From Schistosoma mansoni (lineage: Eukaryota > Platyhelminthes > Trematoda > Strigeidida > Schistosomatidae), in the NCBI RefSeq assembly GCF_000237925.1, contig NW_017386061.1, forward strand, positions 124,001 through 188,000: a DNA stretch of 64,000 nt, written 5' to 3'. Positions within the stretch are counted from its first letter, which is position 1; every line of letters begins with the position of its first letter. A program made the translations under genes and the position numbers. Under the pieces are notes generated by a model that had not been told where the DNA came from, did not search any database, and saw only the letters and a list, made by a program, of their open reading frames with translations. Positions 1-12,150 of the stretch are shown piece after piece.

Positions 1-408
1 ACACCAAATATGTTCACAGGAAGTTTACCTTACGTCGCTCCCAGTTCGCTAAGATCATTTGTATTTATTCACGTCGCTAGGCTTCAATAACACTACGATG
101 GGTGTCATTGAGGACTAAAGTTGGAAAGTTTTACTCCAATCCTATGAGGATTACGACCAAAATTCCAGTAGTTTCTGATTTCATACAGTTTTTACATTAC
201 CACTTGGAGAATTTGTTATTTCTATCACTGAATATTTTCTTGAAAAAACCCTCCTATCTATCAGAAGAAACAAAAAACTAGATATTTTGCAAATTACTGA
301 TTTTATGTTATTTTGATTCTATACAACAAATAAGAGGTGTAAATAATAGGCTAAATTATTATACACTTAGTCAAAAGTTTGAAATAAAACAAAAAATAAG
401 TAAATAAT
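1..408. other. Region downstream of FAM50 homologue, no gene seen
   Basis: This holds the presumed 3' untranslated region and downstream flank of the minus-strand FAM50 homologue. I see no canonical AATAAA on the minus strand close to the stop codon and no repeat that I recognise. Confidence 0.4.
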
Positions 409-3400
409 TCATTTAACAGTAATCTTTGCAGACATCTTATCTGATACGGTGTAATGATCCCAATTCTTTGCAGGATCATATGGTTCCCATCGACTAGCGG
501 GGAAAATATGTTTATTACGTTCATACCAGCTACGCAAACAGACTTTTCCAGCATGTGACTCTTCTTTTTCTACATTTGCATCCATTCGGATACGAACATC
601 GTCGTGAACATCAAAGCAGAATAATGGTCCAGATTTACCACGGGCCTTAGTTACAATAAAATCATAAAATGTATAATGATGAGGAATAATCAAATCTTCC
701 TTGATATACATCATTTGATCTGCACTGGCAGACTTTAATTCAGAGAAATCTTTACGGAGTTGCTCTACGCAACGATGTAAAAATAAATGGATGGAGTGAC
801 CCTTTTTCATCCGCACTTGTTTGCGATGTCCAGATCCATCCCAGTAGCTGTACGTGATAACTATTTCCTCTTCTTTGATTGCAGCTTGTTTTGCCACCCA
901 TTCCCTTCGAAGTTCTTCCCTAACATATAAAAAGATATGATGCAGAATTTTATTATCACATCAACAAGAATTGGGAATAAAGCAGTTTAAATCAACAAAG
1001 CAGCGTTATTTTCTAAAGATGTTGGATCTCAAAACATAGATGGGTTTAGTGATAACGGACGAATATAGACATATTTTTTAATGGGAGTCACATAATCGAA
1101 ACATCTCTGCAATCTGACATTATTCTTGCCTTTTTCTTAAGTACATACGAAAATATAAGTTGGAAATGTGTAGCTACTGTGTTTGTTCATTGAGAGTGGT
1201 TGCTGCTGAGAATCTGCATTTAGCTTTATGGAGAATGTTCGACAGTAAAACATCGATTTCCTGTGTGAGCGTAAACTGACTACAGCTAAATGGCAACATA
1301 GTTTATATGCATTCTTTTTTTTAACTAACAACCGAATGACATAAGGAAATTCTAGAAGAGTTTTGGCTTGATGGTGAAAGCATATGAAGTTCGAAAATTA
1401 GGCTTTAGACTAGAAACTAGCCATATTTGCCTTGATTTAGGCAATTGAAAGATACCCCTAACTCATGCACAAAGTGTGATTTAAAGACAAGTACATTAAC
1501 ACAAAATGTTGTTGCAAAGTTAAGTTCTAAGAAATTTATTAAGAGAAAGATAAATATTACTCTATGCGCTCAATTAACACTGGAAATTTACCTACGATAC
1601 CATGGATGCTAGTCAGTCAGCTACAACGTAGGACCAGGCACATATATGCATCAGTCCAAGTTGCCATACCTCACGAACACCACCACATAGAAGCAGTTAA
1701 TTCAATGGTAGTAAAAAAGTTTCATATAAGGATACGATAAAGGGAGAAGGAATCAGTTCGTAGAAAGAAATGTATCAAGTAATTTTAATCTCACAGTTTA
1801 AGGCAAGATGAAGAGTGCATACACCTACGCCATTGTGATCGATTCTGAGCCATGTCGTCACACAGTCTCCAACCATTGATTACGATAGTCGCGCGGACCC
1901 CAACCAAAAAGTCTGCATTTACCAATATGGATGAGACCAGAAGTCAGTGACTTTATGGACTGATATTACGTTTTGGTTTGATTGCCCCTGACTTTCTTCC
2001 AACCGTCTCCAACGCTAGTCAGCATTGCGCACTGTGGTAATCGGTGTCCAGTTATAGGTGACACGTGGCCTATCCATCTCAGTCGATGAAGATTCACAAC
2101 CTCATCAACCGATTTACCATCATTCTCTGATACCTTGCGTCTAACTTCACTATTACTTACCCGGTGATCCCAGCAGATACAAACAATATTTCTAAGATAT
2201 CTGTGATCAAATACTAGTAGCTCAAGAGTATCCTCTACTCATAATGGCCACGTTTTGCAGCCGTAAAGTAGAACAGAACGAACTGCCGCGCAGTATACTC
2301 GTCCCTTAATTAGTAGACGAATATCTCGCCGTCAACTCCACCTGTAGCCCCCCGGGGGCTCCTGCTGTTCCCAAGCCCACATAAAGGAGGAGGGTTGGGC
2401 ATGGGGTTAGCGACCTCATCCCGTAGAAAACTAACTCGCTAAAAAAAACGCTAACCAGAAAAAATAATTCAAACCATTTAAACTCTGCCCTGGGAGTTGA
2501 AGGAAGAATTATGACACCTTATGATGAAAGCCGAGATTCTTCGGAAGTCACGAGGCTGATGCCCCTTCTAACAACCATAGCAACAATTAATATAAGTACA
2601 TAAAACGTTCAGACAATGTGGGAGAACCAACCAAATAGCTATGGAAATGAGGAGATACAACTTGATGGTTCTTGGAATCAGTGGAACCCACTGGGCACAA
2701 GTTGGATAAAAAAGATTAGACTGGGGAGAGATACTGTTGGTCTTTGATCACAGAGAAGAAAATGCTTCTCACACTCAGGGAGTTGCTCTAAAGAAGCAGG
2801 AAATGCACTTGTATGATGGGAATCTCATGGATCCAGAATTATCAAAGCATCATTCAAAACAAAGAAGAAGGGAATCACGATGAATGTTATCCAGTGTTAT
2901 GCACCCACCAATGATAGCAACGACGACATTAAAGATCAGTTCTACTCGAGGCTTCAATCGATCATAGCTAAGTGCTCAAGAAAGAACCTCACAATCCTGA
3001 TGGAAGATCTAAATGCTAAATTCGGAGTGGACAACACAGGATATGAAGAAATAATGGGACGACATGGAGTGGGAGAGAGAAATGAAAATGGTGAGATTTG
3101 CAAATCTAGGTGCATTCAACAAATTGGTTATAGGCGGCACAATATTTCCACACAAACGCATACACAAAGCTACATGGATCTCACCGAATCAAATCACAGA
3201 GAACTAGATCATATTTGTATCAATATTAATTCACAAGGACAATGAGAGATGTGAGAACAAGGAGAGGAGCTGACATAGCTTCAGATCACCACCTGGTTAT
3301 GGCCAAGATGAAACTGAAGCTAAAGAAACACTGGACAATTGGACAAACAACATTACAAAAGGTTCAATACAGCCTTCGTTTGAGATACTCACAAACCTAA

Positions 3401-6400
3401 CCAATTCAAGATAACTGTCAACAACAGGTTTCAAGCTTTACAGGATATACTGGAAGAACAAGAAACTACGATGGAGGATAACTGGAAACGGAAAAATAAA
3501 CATTAAGTTCAACGCATCAGGAGGTTCTGGGTCGCAAGGAACATCATCATAAGAAATGGATCTCTATGGAAACGCTGGACAAGATTCAAGAAAGGAAGAA
3601 CAAGAATATAGTAGTTAGCAACAGTCGAACACGAGCAGAGAAAGTCAATGTACAAACAGACTACGCAGAAGCAAACAAACAAGTGAAGAAAAGCATTAAA
3701 GCCAACAAGCAGAAATACATGGGAGAACTAGCAACGACGGCGGAAAAAGCTGCAAGGGAAGGGAATATGAAACAATTATATGATACAACGAAGAAACTAC
3801 CAGGGAGATATAGTAAACCGGAGAGACCAGTCAAGGACAAAGAAGGAAAGACAATCATGGAGATTCAAGAACAGAAGAAAAGGTAGGCAGGATACTTCGA
3901 GGAACTGCTGAATAGATTAGCTCCATTGAATCCACCGGACATCGAAGCAGCACACATTGACCTTCCTATATCTGTCACTCCACCAACGATCGAATAAAGC
4001 AGAATGGCCATCAGACAAATCAGCAGTGTGGAAGCAACAGGACCTGACAATATACCAGCTGAAGCATCGAAGTCAGACATTGAAGTGATTGAAAACATGC
4101 TTCACCTTCTATTCAAGAAGATTTGGGAGGAGGAACAAGTGCCAACAGACTGGAAAGAAGGGTACCTCATCAAGATACCAAAGAAAGAAGATTTGAGCAA
4201 ATGTGAGAATTACAGAGGCATCACACTGTTGTCAGTACCAGGAGAAGTTTTCAACAGAGTGTTGCTCAACCGGATGAAAGACACGGTAGACGCTCGACTC
4301 TCAGATCAACAGGCTGGATTCTGTAAGAATCGGTCGTGCACAGACCAAATTGCGACACTACGGATTATCGTTGAACAATCAGTTGAGTGAAATTTGTCGC
4401 TATAAATCAACTTCATTGATTATGAGAAGGCGATCGACAGTGTGCATAGGACTTTATGGAAAATTCTTAGACACTATGGAATTCCTGAGAAGATCGTCAA
4501 CATTATCCGGAACTCATACGACGGACTACAGTGCAAAGTCGTGCATGAAGGACAGCTGACAGATGCATTCCCAGTAAGGACCAGAGTCGGGCAAGGCTAT
4601 CTACTCTTCCTCTTTCTTCTGGTGATTGACTGGATTATGAAAACTTCGACATGTGAGTGGAAGCACGGAATACAATGGACATCTCAGAATCAATCAGACG
4701 ATTTGGAATTCGCAGATGACCTAGCCCTTCTATCTCATACACACGAACAAATACAGACGAAGACAACTAATGTAGCAGCAGCCCCTGCATCAATAGGCCC
4801 CAACATACACAAAGGAAAAAGCAAGATTCTCAAATGAATAAGGAGGATCGGATGCAGATGTAAAGGCGAGGATTGGCAAAGCAAGGGCAGCATTTCTACA
4901 AATGAAGAACATATGGAACTCAAAACAACTGTCAACTAATTTCAAAGTCAGAATCTTCAATACGAACGTTAGGACAGTCAGTCCTACCGTACGGAGCTGA
5001 AACGTGGAGGACTACTAAAACTATCATCAAGAAGGTACAAGTATTTATAAACAGTTGTCTACGCAAAATACTCAACATTCACTGGCCGAATACCATCAGC
5101 AACAGCGTTTTATGGGAGAGGACAAACCAACTTCCAGCTGAAGAGGAAATTAGGAAAAGACGTTGAAAGTGGATAGGACATATATTGAGGAAATCACCAA
5201 ACTGCATCACGAGGCAAGCCCTAACTCGGAATCTGGAAGGGAAGCGGAAAAGAGGGAGGCCAAAGAAAACATTACGCCGGGAAATAGAAGCAGACATGAA
5301 AAGGATGAATGTTAACTGGAAAGGATCGCCCAGGACAGGGTTGGATGGAGAAAACTGGTGTGCGGCTTTTGCTCCTCCATGAGGGGTAATAGGCCTAAGT
5401 AAACGATATCTCGCCTTCGCCATAGGTGACGTAAGTTGGCAAAAGCCAAACGAGCTGTTTGGATCCGTGCAGAGATTTCATCAGACACCAACCCATTAGG
5501 GCTGATCAGACTTCCAAGATAAGTGAAGTTGTTAACGCGTTCGACTACTTCACTCCCTATCCTTAGTTCAGGTGTTGACGCAGGTCAGTCCTGAAGCAAC
5601 AATTTACATTTAGAAGGAGAGAAACGCATCCCAAACATCCTTGCATTGCCCCTCAGTGCTGTCAAAAGACTCTGCATTTTATCAGCGTCTTCACCAAACA
5701 GAACCATGTCATCTGCGTATTCTAAGTCGATAAGTGGATTTCCTGGTAGGAGATCAATGCCCGAAAATTCAGATGACGAGAACGTTATTTTCAGCAGTAG
5801 GTCTATAATGAAGTTGGACAAAAATGGAGGTAGTGGACAGCCTTGCCGGACACCACTTGAGGTTGTAAAATCAGATGACAGTTCGCCATAAACTCTCACT
5901 CGGCTAGTAGTGTTCAAGTAAAGAGCCTTCACAAGGTTTATGTACTTCTGAGGTACACTTTTCAATGATAGACATTGCCAAAGAACCACTGGGTCTACAG
6001 AGTCAAATGCCGCTTTTAAGTCAAGAAAAACCATCATTGTTGGACGTCGATAAGCATGTCTGTGTCCTAAGGTCTGACGAATGGTGAATATGTGGTCGAT
6101 ACAGCCACGACCAGGTCTGAAGCCAGCCCGATTTCTTCGTGTTTGCAGTTCATGAGCCTATGTTAGGCGTCTGATATTTATTGAGGCTAATATTTTAGAC
6201 GCTATATTGGTCAAACTCATCTCTCTATGGTTATCACAGGATGATTTTGATCCTTTCTTACACATTGCGACCAGTCACATGGGACTACATTCAGTTCTCA
6301 GATTTTAGCTAAAATATTAGTCAACCTAATCGGTAAAACTGGACCACCATCCTTAAAGACCTCTAGTGTTAATTCTTCTAAGCCAGCTGCTTTTCCTCGT

Positions 6401-9286
6401 TTTAGATTGGCTATAGCTTTTTAAACTTCAATGTTCCACTCAGGCTGTTTGGAAATGGTGGATAGTTGTAAAGTAACTGAATGCTAGCTGAACTGCTCCT
6501 TAAAGTGTTTCGCCCATCGTTCTAAACGTCTGGACTATGAGGAGATAAGTGTCTTCTTTCTTGGCTATTAACTGTGAATTTATAACCACAATGGCTAGGT
6601 GAAGTTAAGTACACTAATAATTAAGGTAAAGTTTGTTGCTGCATTTAGTATAAAAAGATGAAAACTTTAGCATAGAATAAAGGGAGTAGTTTCAGCTGTT
6701 TGCTCCAGCTATTATGCCAAAATGGACTGGACAGAACTTAGCCAAGGCAACAACTTAACCTTCAGTAGATTAGTAATTTATAAGTTTTACTAAAAATTAA
6801 CTACTATATCATAGAAGTGGAATCACCAGAAATGCTAGAGTCCGTATGTTAACTGCGAAAAAAGATTTGACGATGTATTATAGAAATCTATTTCCAATAT
6901 CTTTTTTGGGTGAAACTAGCGGAAGAGAAAACAAACCACGAGGATATACCAGTATGTCTGGGATGCACCATGTACGCGGAACAAACACCTACCTCGACAA
7001 ACAATGTTGTGTGGATTAGTAACGAGTTATAAAACTAGTTGGAATCAATCCATGAGGTTACTGACCTTTGGTTAAGTCGTGTTGGTAGATGCAAACTACA
7101 TGGTTGGGGTCTGCGCGACCGGTGGTAGGAGACATTAAGTGACATGGACTGGAAAAGGTTGTAGTGACACAGATGGACTCACTCTTCATCTGGATCTTGT
7201 GCTTTAGTTTATTTCGTACTATTCGAATTTATCTCTTTATTTCGGACCATATTCTCCGGTGCTAACCTTTCTTTTATTGATTCTTTTATTATTTCTACTT
7301 CTTTGAAATAATCCCATCTTGTGTTGACGTGGTATGACAACTTGGGTTAACGCACATCACTAGGCTTTATGTCAAATTTAACTGACCGACTAACAAGTCT
7401 GACTCAGCACAGTCAGGATCATTAGGTGGAATGATGTAAACACGGATAAAAACCCTTCAAATAGTATATACTCTCTATCCTCACGTAACTGTCTTTAATG
7501 CGAATGTATAACAAATACGCAGAAACCTAAGCAGATGTAAACGACGAGGAAATACTGCGGTAATTGTATCATTTACTTAATGATCCATGATAAAGAAACA
7601 AGTTAATTAGGATACTAGAACTTCCGCACTGTACCAAAACGTTGAATAACCAAGTGAGATCATGACTGAAAGTTTTTCATAGTGGAAATATTATTGCATT
7701 TGTTTATTTGTAAATGTACACCGAAACCGACAATGAACGAACGTTTTATCAGTGATGGTGGCTCAGTGGTAAAGGGGTCCAGAATTTAGTCACTATCTTG
7801 CAGGTATCACCAACGCTCATACTTACAGTGTCATTTGTAACCAAGTACAGTAATTTAAATTTAGTAAGTGGACTTGGCAACTAGGTACGAGCTTGTGAAT
7901 TCGACCACAGCCAAATTGTGTCAACCAGAAATTTTAGAAACTGATAAAAGACTAGTCCTAACTTGTGTACCGTCTTTTAGAAATGAGGTGAACAAATCAC
8001 CCGATTCATTCATATCAATGCGTGTTAATTAATATACGAGTAATTTGGCTTTTATGACTCCATGCTGAAACCAGATCACAAAGTAAAAAGTGATTCCACA
8101 TGAATTTACATAACAAAACCAACCTGAATCACAAAAAAGACAACCGAGATTTAAGACCCAGATTTAAGGACGGGATGTAACATGACGCAGAAAATTGTGT
8201 TCAGACGACATAACTGGTGAGGCTATAATTTACGGACGAATCAATTAGATTTAGGATAATAGGTCTCGGATTTCAGAGCGAAATTTATTCACCCACCTGT
8301 CTAAATAGTTTCTTGGCATTTTAGCTGATGTGAGTTCGTGATGAAAACCATAAACCTGATTCCTAGCCCTTACCATCAACTGTAAACCATAATTCCGGCC
8401 CATCACAGTGCTTTGTAACCCTCATTTAGCCCTGGTAAGTAGGCGGACATTCCTAAGGTCACTTTAGGGTCCGTAAATTATAGTCATAACACATAGCTAA
8501 TAATTGTCTGTCAAAGTTTGTGACGGAACTAATACGAAAAACTTGCAACAAAACTATACGAAAACGCTACGTGCACTACTTTACCTTAAGACGTTTTTCT
8601 TCCTTCATCTCTGTCAATATCTGGTAGAAAACTGGTGTCAACAGTGGATTTTTTTCCCAAGCGTCTTCGTTTAGTAGAAGACTCATTGTCAGACTTAACG
8701 GTACCTTCCCCATCAGTTAGAACTTCTTCTGGCTGAGGTTTTTGTTCGGTCTACAAATCATCTTGAGGGATCTAAAATGTAGTACAACTTTTACTTTATC
8801 GGGTGACTCAGATTTGTCTACAGCGGTGGATGACTTTAGTTCATCCTCGACATCTTCCTCTTCAGCGAAAGACAACAAAGACTACGTCACATAAATAGGT
8901 ACAATTAAAAAACCTACAGGCTGAAGTTTATTCTTTTTTTCTAGAGTAGAATTTTCTGACTTGTGTGCGAGTCCTTTCGAGTTTCCTAGGGCTAATTCCT
9001 TCTCTCTTTGTGTCAGATAAGCCTTCTGTCGTGCTTTCATTTCATCCAAAGTTACCAGGCCAATCTAAACGTGGATTATATCAGCTAAATAACATACTGT
9101 GTTATTTTTCAATTGATATTCAATAGCATCATAATGTACAGCAAACTTGGTGGACATTTCACCGACACGCATCTCTGCCTCGAGTTTCCTTTTCTGAAGT
9201 TCTAGTTCTTGTCGTTCCTTTTCACGCTGTTTCATCAACAGAGCGGCTCTTTGTGCCTCTCTAGCAGCTCCCTTAAAAGTTGCCAT
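409..9286 (-). CDS. fam50: FAM50/XAP5 family nuclear protein, five exons
   Basis: This is the homologue of FAM50A/XAP5, a conserved nuclear protein linked in vertebrates to the spliceosome. I infer exons at 9098-9286, 8918-9064, 8795-8881, 8585-8750 and 409-919. Introns 1-3 are only 33, 36 and 44 bp with GT..AG ends; intron 4 is about 7.7 kb. Exon 1 starts [19 protein letters not shown], like the family N-terminus. Exon 2 carries [12 protein letters not shown]. Exon 4 carries KRRRLGKK and [13 protein letters not shown]. Exon 5 holds the XAP5 domain with [38 protein letters not shown] and [13 protein letters not shown], and stops at 409-411. The expected product is about 366 residues, against about 339 in human FAM50A. 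The summed exons (1100 nt) are one base short of a whole number of codons. The register is lost between DIDRDE and the exon 4 donor, then fits again as [11 protein letters not shown] across the splice. This is either an assembly indel or a real allele. The start is chosen by family alignment. Confidence 0.93.
1560..2330 (-). mobile_element. LINE 'X' 3' part (RT C-terminus and 3' tail), left of nested insertion
   Basis: On the minus strand this reads as the C-terminal part of a non-LTR retrotransposon ORF. Recognisable pieces are [24 protein letters not shown] and [12 protein letters not shown], followed by a non-coding tail. It is continuous with 5406-6560: the codons [15 protein letters not shown] run across the two sides once the RTE element between them is removed. 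Several stop codons show that the copy is dead. The clade is unsettled, and the 3' limit near 1560 is approximate. Confidence 0.75.
2331..5405 (+). mobile_element. RTE-clade LINE (SR2-like), near full length, nested, with 10-bp TSD
   Basis: About 3.1 kb. It opens with a GC-rich 5' region around 2341-2400. A partial endonuclease domain follows at 2880-3240 ([19 protein letters not shown]). The linker is at about 3566-3886. Reverse transcriptase covers about 4004-4840 ([34 protein letters not shown]). The C-terminal zone (RKRRWIGH-like, [27 protein letters not shown]) ends near 5382. The end is a TAAG-type tail. Both flanks show the same 10 bp, ATATCTCGCC, at 2321-2330 and 5406-5415, which is a target-site duplication. 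The reading frame is broken in many places, so it is not active. The clade is inferred from remembered schistosome RTE proteins. Confidence 0.88.
5406..6560 (-). mobile_element. LINE 'X' reverse transcriptase part, right of nested insertion
   Basis: The minus strand encodes reverse transcriptase blocks. The open stretch 5585-6037 has [23 protein letters not shown] and [17 protein letters not shown], which are the RT palm motifs with the YADD catalytic box. Upstream to about 6560 there are weaker matches with stops ([13 protein letters not shown]). It is the 5' half of the same element as 1560-2330. It was interrupted by the plus-strand RTE copy. Confidence 0.82.
6937..7240 (+). mobile_element. 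LINE 'X' 3' fragment, opposite orientation
   Basis: The plus strand reads [16 protein letters not shown], then SDMDWKRL and HRWTHSSS. This is the same C-terminal region as the minus-strand copy at 1560-2330 ([17 protein letters not shown]). Only the last few hundred bases are present, with stops. It is a separate insertion from the nested pair beside it. Confidence 0.6.
7360..8216. other. Intronic stretch with no recognised feature
   Basis: This lies inside the long last intron of the FAM50 homologue. I see no coding sequence. A tRNA A-box-like string near 7750 (GGCTCAGTGGTAAAG) suggests a decayed SINE, but no B box follows at a proper distance. Confidence 0.4.
8217..8490 (+). mobile_element. 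MITE-1, complete copy with terminal inverted repeats
   Basis: The left end carries GCTATAATTTACGGAC and the right end carries its inverted form, CCGTAAATTATAGTC, about 270 bp apart. The interior includes ATTTTAGCTGATGTGAGTTC and a run of CCT-rich half-repeats. Related copies lie at 55768-56000 and 62711-62962. There is no coding capacity. The superfamily is unknown. It lies about 95 bp from the end of exon 4 of the FAM50 homologue, inside its last intron. Confidence 0.6.
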
Positions 9287-9424
9287 CTCCAGGTGAATAC
9301 GAAGCTTGCGCCGCTACGTGAACTGTTAGAGGCGGGAAACAGGAGACAGTATGGTGTATTAAAAACCTCTATTTTCATCCAGCACAAATAATAAAGAAGA
9401 CTCTGTGCATCACTGAGTCTGAGA

Positions 9425-10490
9425 ACACATATTTTTTAACCGTATTATGCGGTTTTTTGTTTGTAATTGTTTGTGTAATTTTGTAGCGTAATGAAATGGT
9501 TCAAATGGTTGTGGACGGAATAGAAGAAGCTTTCGCCTAACGGGCTTCCGTGTCTAGTAGCAGTGGATCACTAATACTTCCAGGCAAGAACCTAGTTATA
9601 TTAACGATGAGAGAGGAAAACACAACTTGGTTAATCATTATAATATGTTATCCTTAGTCCTTAAGAATAGGTCAATTTTCCTCTTAAAGGACTGCTGGGA
9701 GGTCGCTTGGACTAGTTCAGTCGGCAGCGAATTCCAGCATTTGACAACTTACGGAGTAGAAGTTGTGTCTACAGTCTGTTCTGCTATGTTGGGTCTCCAG
9801 TTTCTGGGTGTTACCCCTTAGGTTAGCATTGTAACTAAGCTTAGGTAGATGTTTAAGGGGATTACCAGAAGTGTTAAGGATACTGTAAGTCATGAGGTCA
9901 CCTTTAAGACGTCTGTACTCTAACGGGTAAAGGTTAAGTGATTGGAGGCGCTCCTCGTAAGACTTGAATTTGAGTCCCCAAACTGATTTCGTGGCTCGAC
10001 GTTGGATACGTTCCAGAGTGTCCTCATCCTTTTGGAGGGAGGGAGGAAATACTATGTTTCCGTACTCTAAATGGGGACGAATAATACTGTTGAGGATTAT
10101 ATGGAAAGTTCTACCGTCAAACTGGCCAAAAACGCTCTTCAATGTTACCAGTGCAAGGTTTGCTTGAAAGGCGTTTTTGTCACAGTTAGCGTACGACTTC
10201 AAGTCGTGGGGTACCGACACTCCTAAATCTTTTTTGAATTGGAATACTTCTAAAGAGGAGTTTCTTAAGTTGTAACTATAGTCTGCAACTTGTCGCAGAT
10301 GAACTACCTTACACTTTGAAGTGTTAAAGGTAAGTCCGTTGTCGACTGCCCAACTTTGAAGTCGATTCAGATCCTCCTGAAGTGCTAGTATATCCTTTTG
10401 GCTACGCATCTCTCTCCAAAGTTTCACATCATCAGCAAAAAGCAATAAGCTAGACAAAACTTATTGTAGAAGATCGTTTATGTAAATCGT
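9425..10490 (-). mobile_element. CR1-like LINE 3' end (reverse transcriptase C-terminal half)
   Basis: The open stretch 9717-10457 on the minus strand reads LLLFADDVKLW near its start (RT catalytic block). It continues through LQSWAVDNGLTFNTSKCKV, IIRPHLEYGNIVF, LERIQRRATK and LNLYPLEYRRLKGDL, the typical tail of CR1/Jockey-type reverse transcriptases. It is 5' truncated just above the FADD box, where an in-frame stop occurs. The 3' end is near 9425, only about 140 bp upstream of the FAM50 homologue's start codon. Confidence 0.85.
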
Positions 10491-11220
10491 TTGCGATTTC
10501 GGATAGATGGAGACAAAATGAAAGATTGGTTTAACGATCTTTAGTCCCTAAGTGCAAAAAATAGTGAAGAGTTCCATGCGAGCTCTACAGTGATTGAGAA
10601 TGTGACACGGTGTTTAAACGAACAAAAGCTTTTGTAAACTATTTCTTCATGTTTTTATACCAAAAATTTGGTTAGGGCTGTTTTCAATGACAAATTACAA
10701 GGAGTTTGAAAACCCGATTGCTCTTAGGGAGTCGAATTACGAATTATAGCCCAACAATCCTAATCCAAATTTTTTCTAGCATATGATTTATTCGGAACCG
10801 GCAAGATTGTCTAAAAGTAGGTGCTTAGAAACAAATCAATTGAGATACATTGATGAGCATCGGCATACAATGTGCCAAACACTATTCCCAAGGATTTTAG
10901 GACAGAAGAACCGGAGTGTGATCGCCAATCATGACTTTAAAATAAATTCATACCTCAGTGTAGAATCCTTCAAATGATTTGACGAATAAAAGTATATGTT
11001 AAGCCGTTTGGCGCCCGAAAGCCGATACTGATACATGATGTGCTACGCGCTAACCTTCCTTCCTCAACTAACTACTTGAGAGACACCACGAGAGCGAAGG
11101 AGAAAGTATATTGGGCTATAGAATAAAGTGCACAAATACTTTTTTACATTTACATATATATAGGTATATATACAACTCTACATTTAAGGGAATTGATCTA
11201 TTTCCTAGTCAGTGAGATGC
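10491..11220. other. Intergenic, no feature supported
   Basis: I see no gene in this stretch. The short open frame at 10783-10977 has no recognisable family features. The GC-richer patch around 11010-11110 could be repeat-derived, but I cannot name it. Confidence 0.35.
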
Positions 11221-11224
11221 ACTT

Positions 11225-12150
11225 GTCATTTGGGCCACTTCTCATTGCCATCAGTTATCTGGTGGAAAGTTTGAGTTGGTGGTTTCTTTAACCGAATGTA
11301 GTCGTTTACCGCAGATGTGGTTTGCATATCAATTCAGGCATTTACTTCGAACATCAACTTCGTAGATCACTTCACTGACTCTTCTTATGAGGACACTCTC
11401 TACCCATGCAGGTCCCCATTGTCAAAAGTCTCTCATTTATACTGATAACTCATCAGGAAACTGACGTTCAATTCCCATCCCTTTGGGTTTATAATCTTGC
11501 CTTCCTCTATGTGAAGACATACTATCAAATGAAGTTCAAATCCTCCTTCCGAACACTGAATCAACAGGGGAGATACCGTCGGGTGAGACCTGATTCGGGG
11601 TTATTCTATATGCTCTCAGGAATTTCTGGATGACCTCTACCATCGTGCATTCCCCTTGTGACTGGATGAGAGCTCTCTTGAAATCATCGGCAAAGCACTT
11701 AGCTTGACCTTTTCACTGGGCGATGGTAGGTTGGTGACTGAATGTGTGTGATGGTGTTCCGAAACCAGAAGTTCAAGATTTCTGACGTAAATTGAGATCC
11801 ATTGTCTTTAACTAGTGTTTCTGGAAAACCAAACTGCCCGAAAATCCCATCCAGCACCATTATTGTTGATTTTATGTCTGATGCACTAAATAAATCTGTG
11901 GCCATTTTGTAAATGAGCCGATAGTAGTAACGTGTTGACACTGGTTCAGCAAAATCAGTGTGAACACTGGACCATGGCTTTCCTGCACTTGGAGATGGGG
12001 TGGATGTATTTCCAGTAGCAATTTCGCGTCTTGTTCACACAGTGGGCATTCCTTTACAATATTTTCAACGTCTTGATCCATCAGTGGCCAATATACATAA
12101 CTGCGTGCTAGTGACGTAATAGGCTGCAAACCAGAGTAACCTGAGTGGAA
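11225..12150 (-). mobile_element. Ty3/gypsy-type LTR retrotransposon fossil, integrase part
   Basis: On the minus strand the reading starts with a zinc-binding region (ARSYVYWPLMDQDVE, ECPLC). It continues into the integrase core (FGQFGFPETLVKDNGSQFTS) and the end of the pol gene. Only the 3' part of pol is present and it carries several breaks, so it is an old, dead copy. No matching LTRs were recognised next to it. Confidence 0.8.

Noticed and set aside
5079-5423. Minus-strand open frame of 114 codons
   Set aside because: It is antisense to the C-terminal part of the RTE element and runs across the nested insertion border into the other LINE.
7745-7860. Possible tRNA gene starting GGCTCAGTGGTAAAG
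   Set aside because: An A-box-like string only; no acceptor stem pairing and no B box at the right distance, so a SINE relic is more likely.
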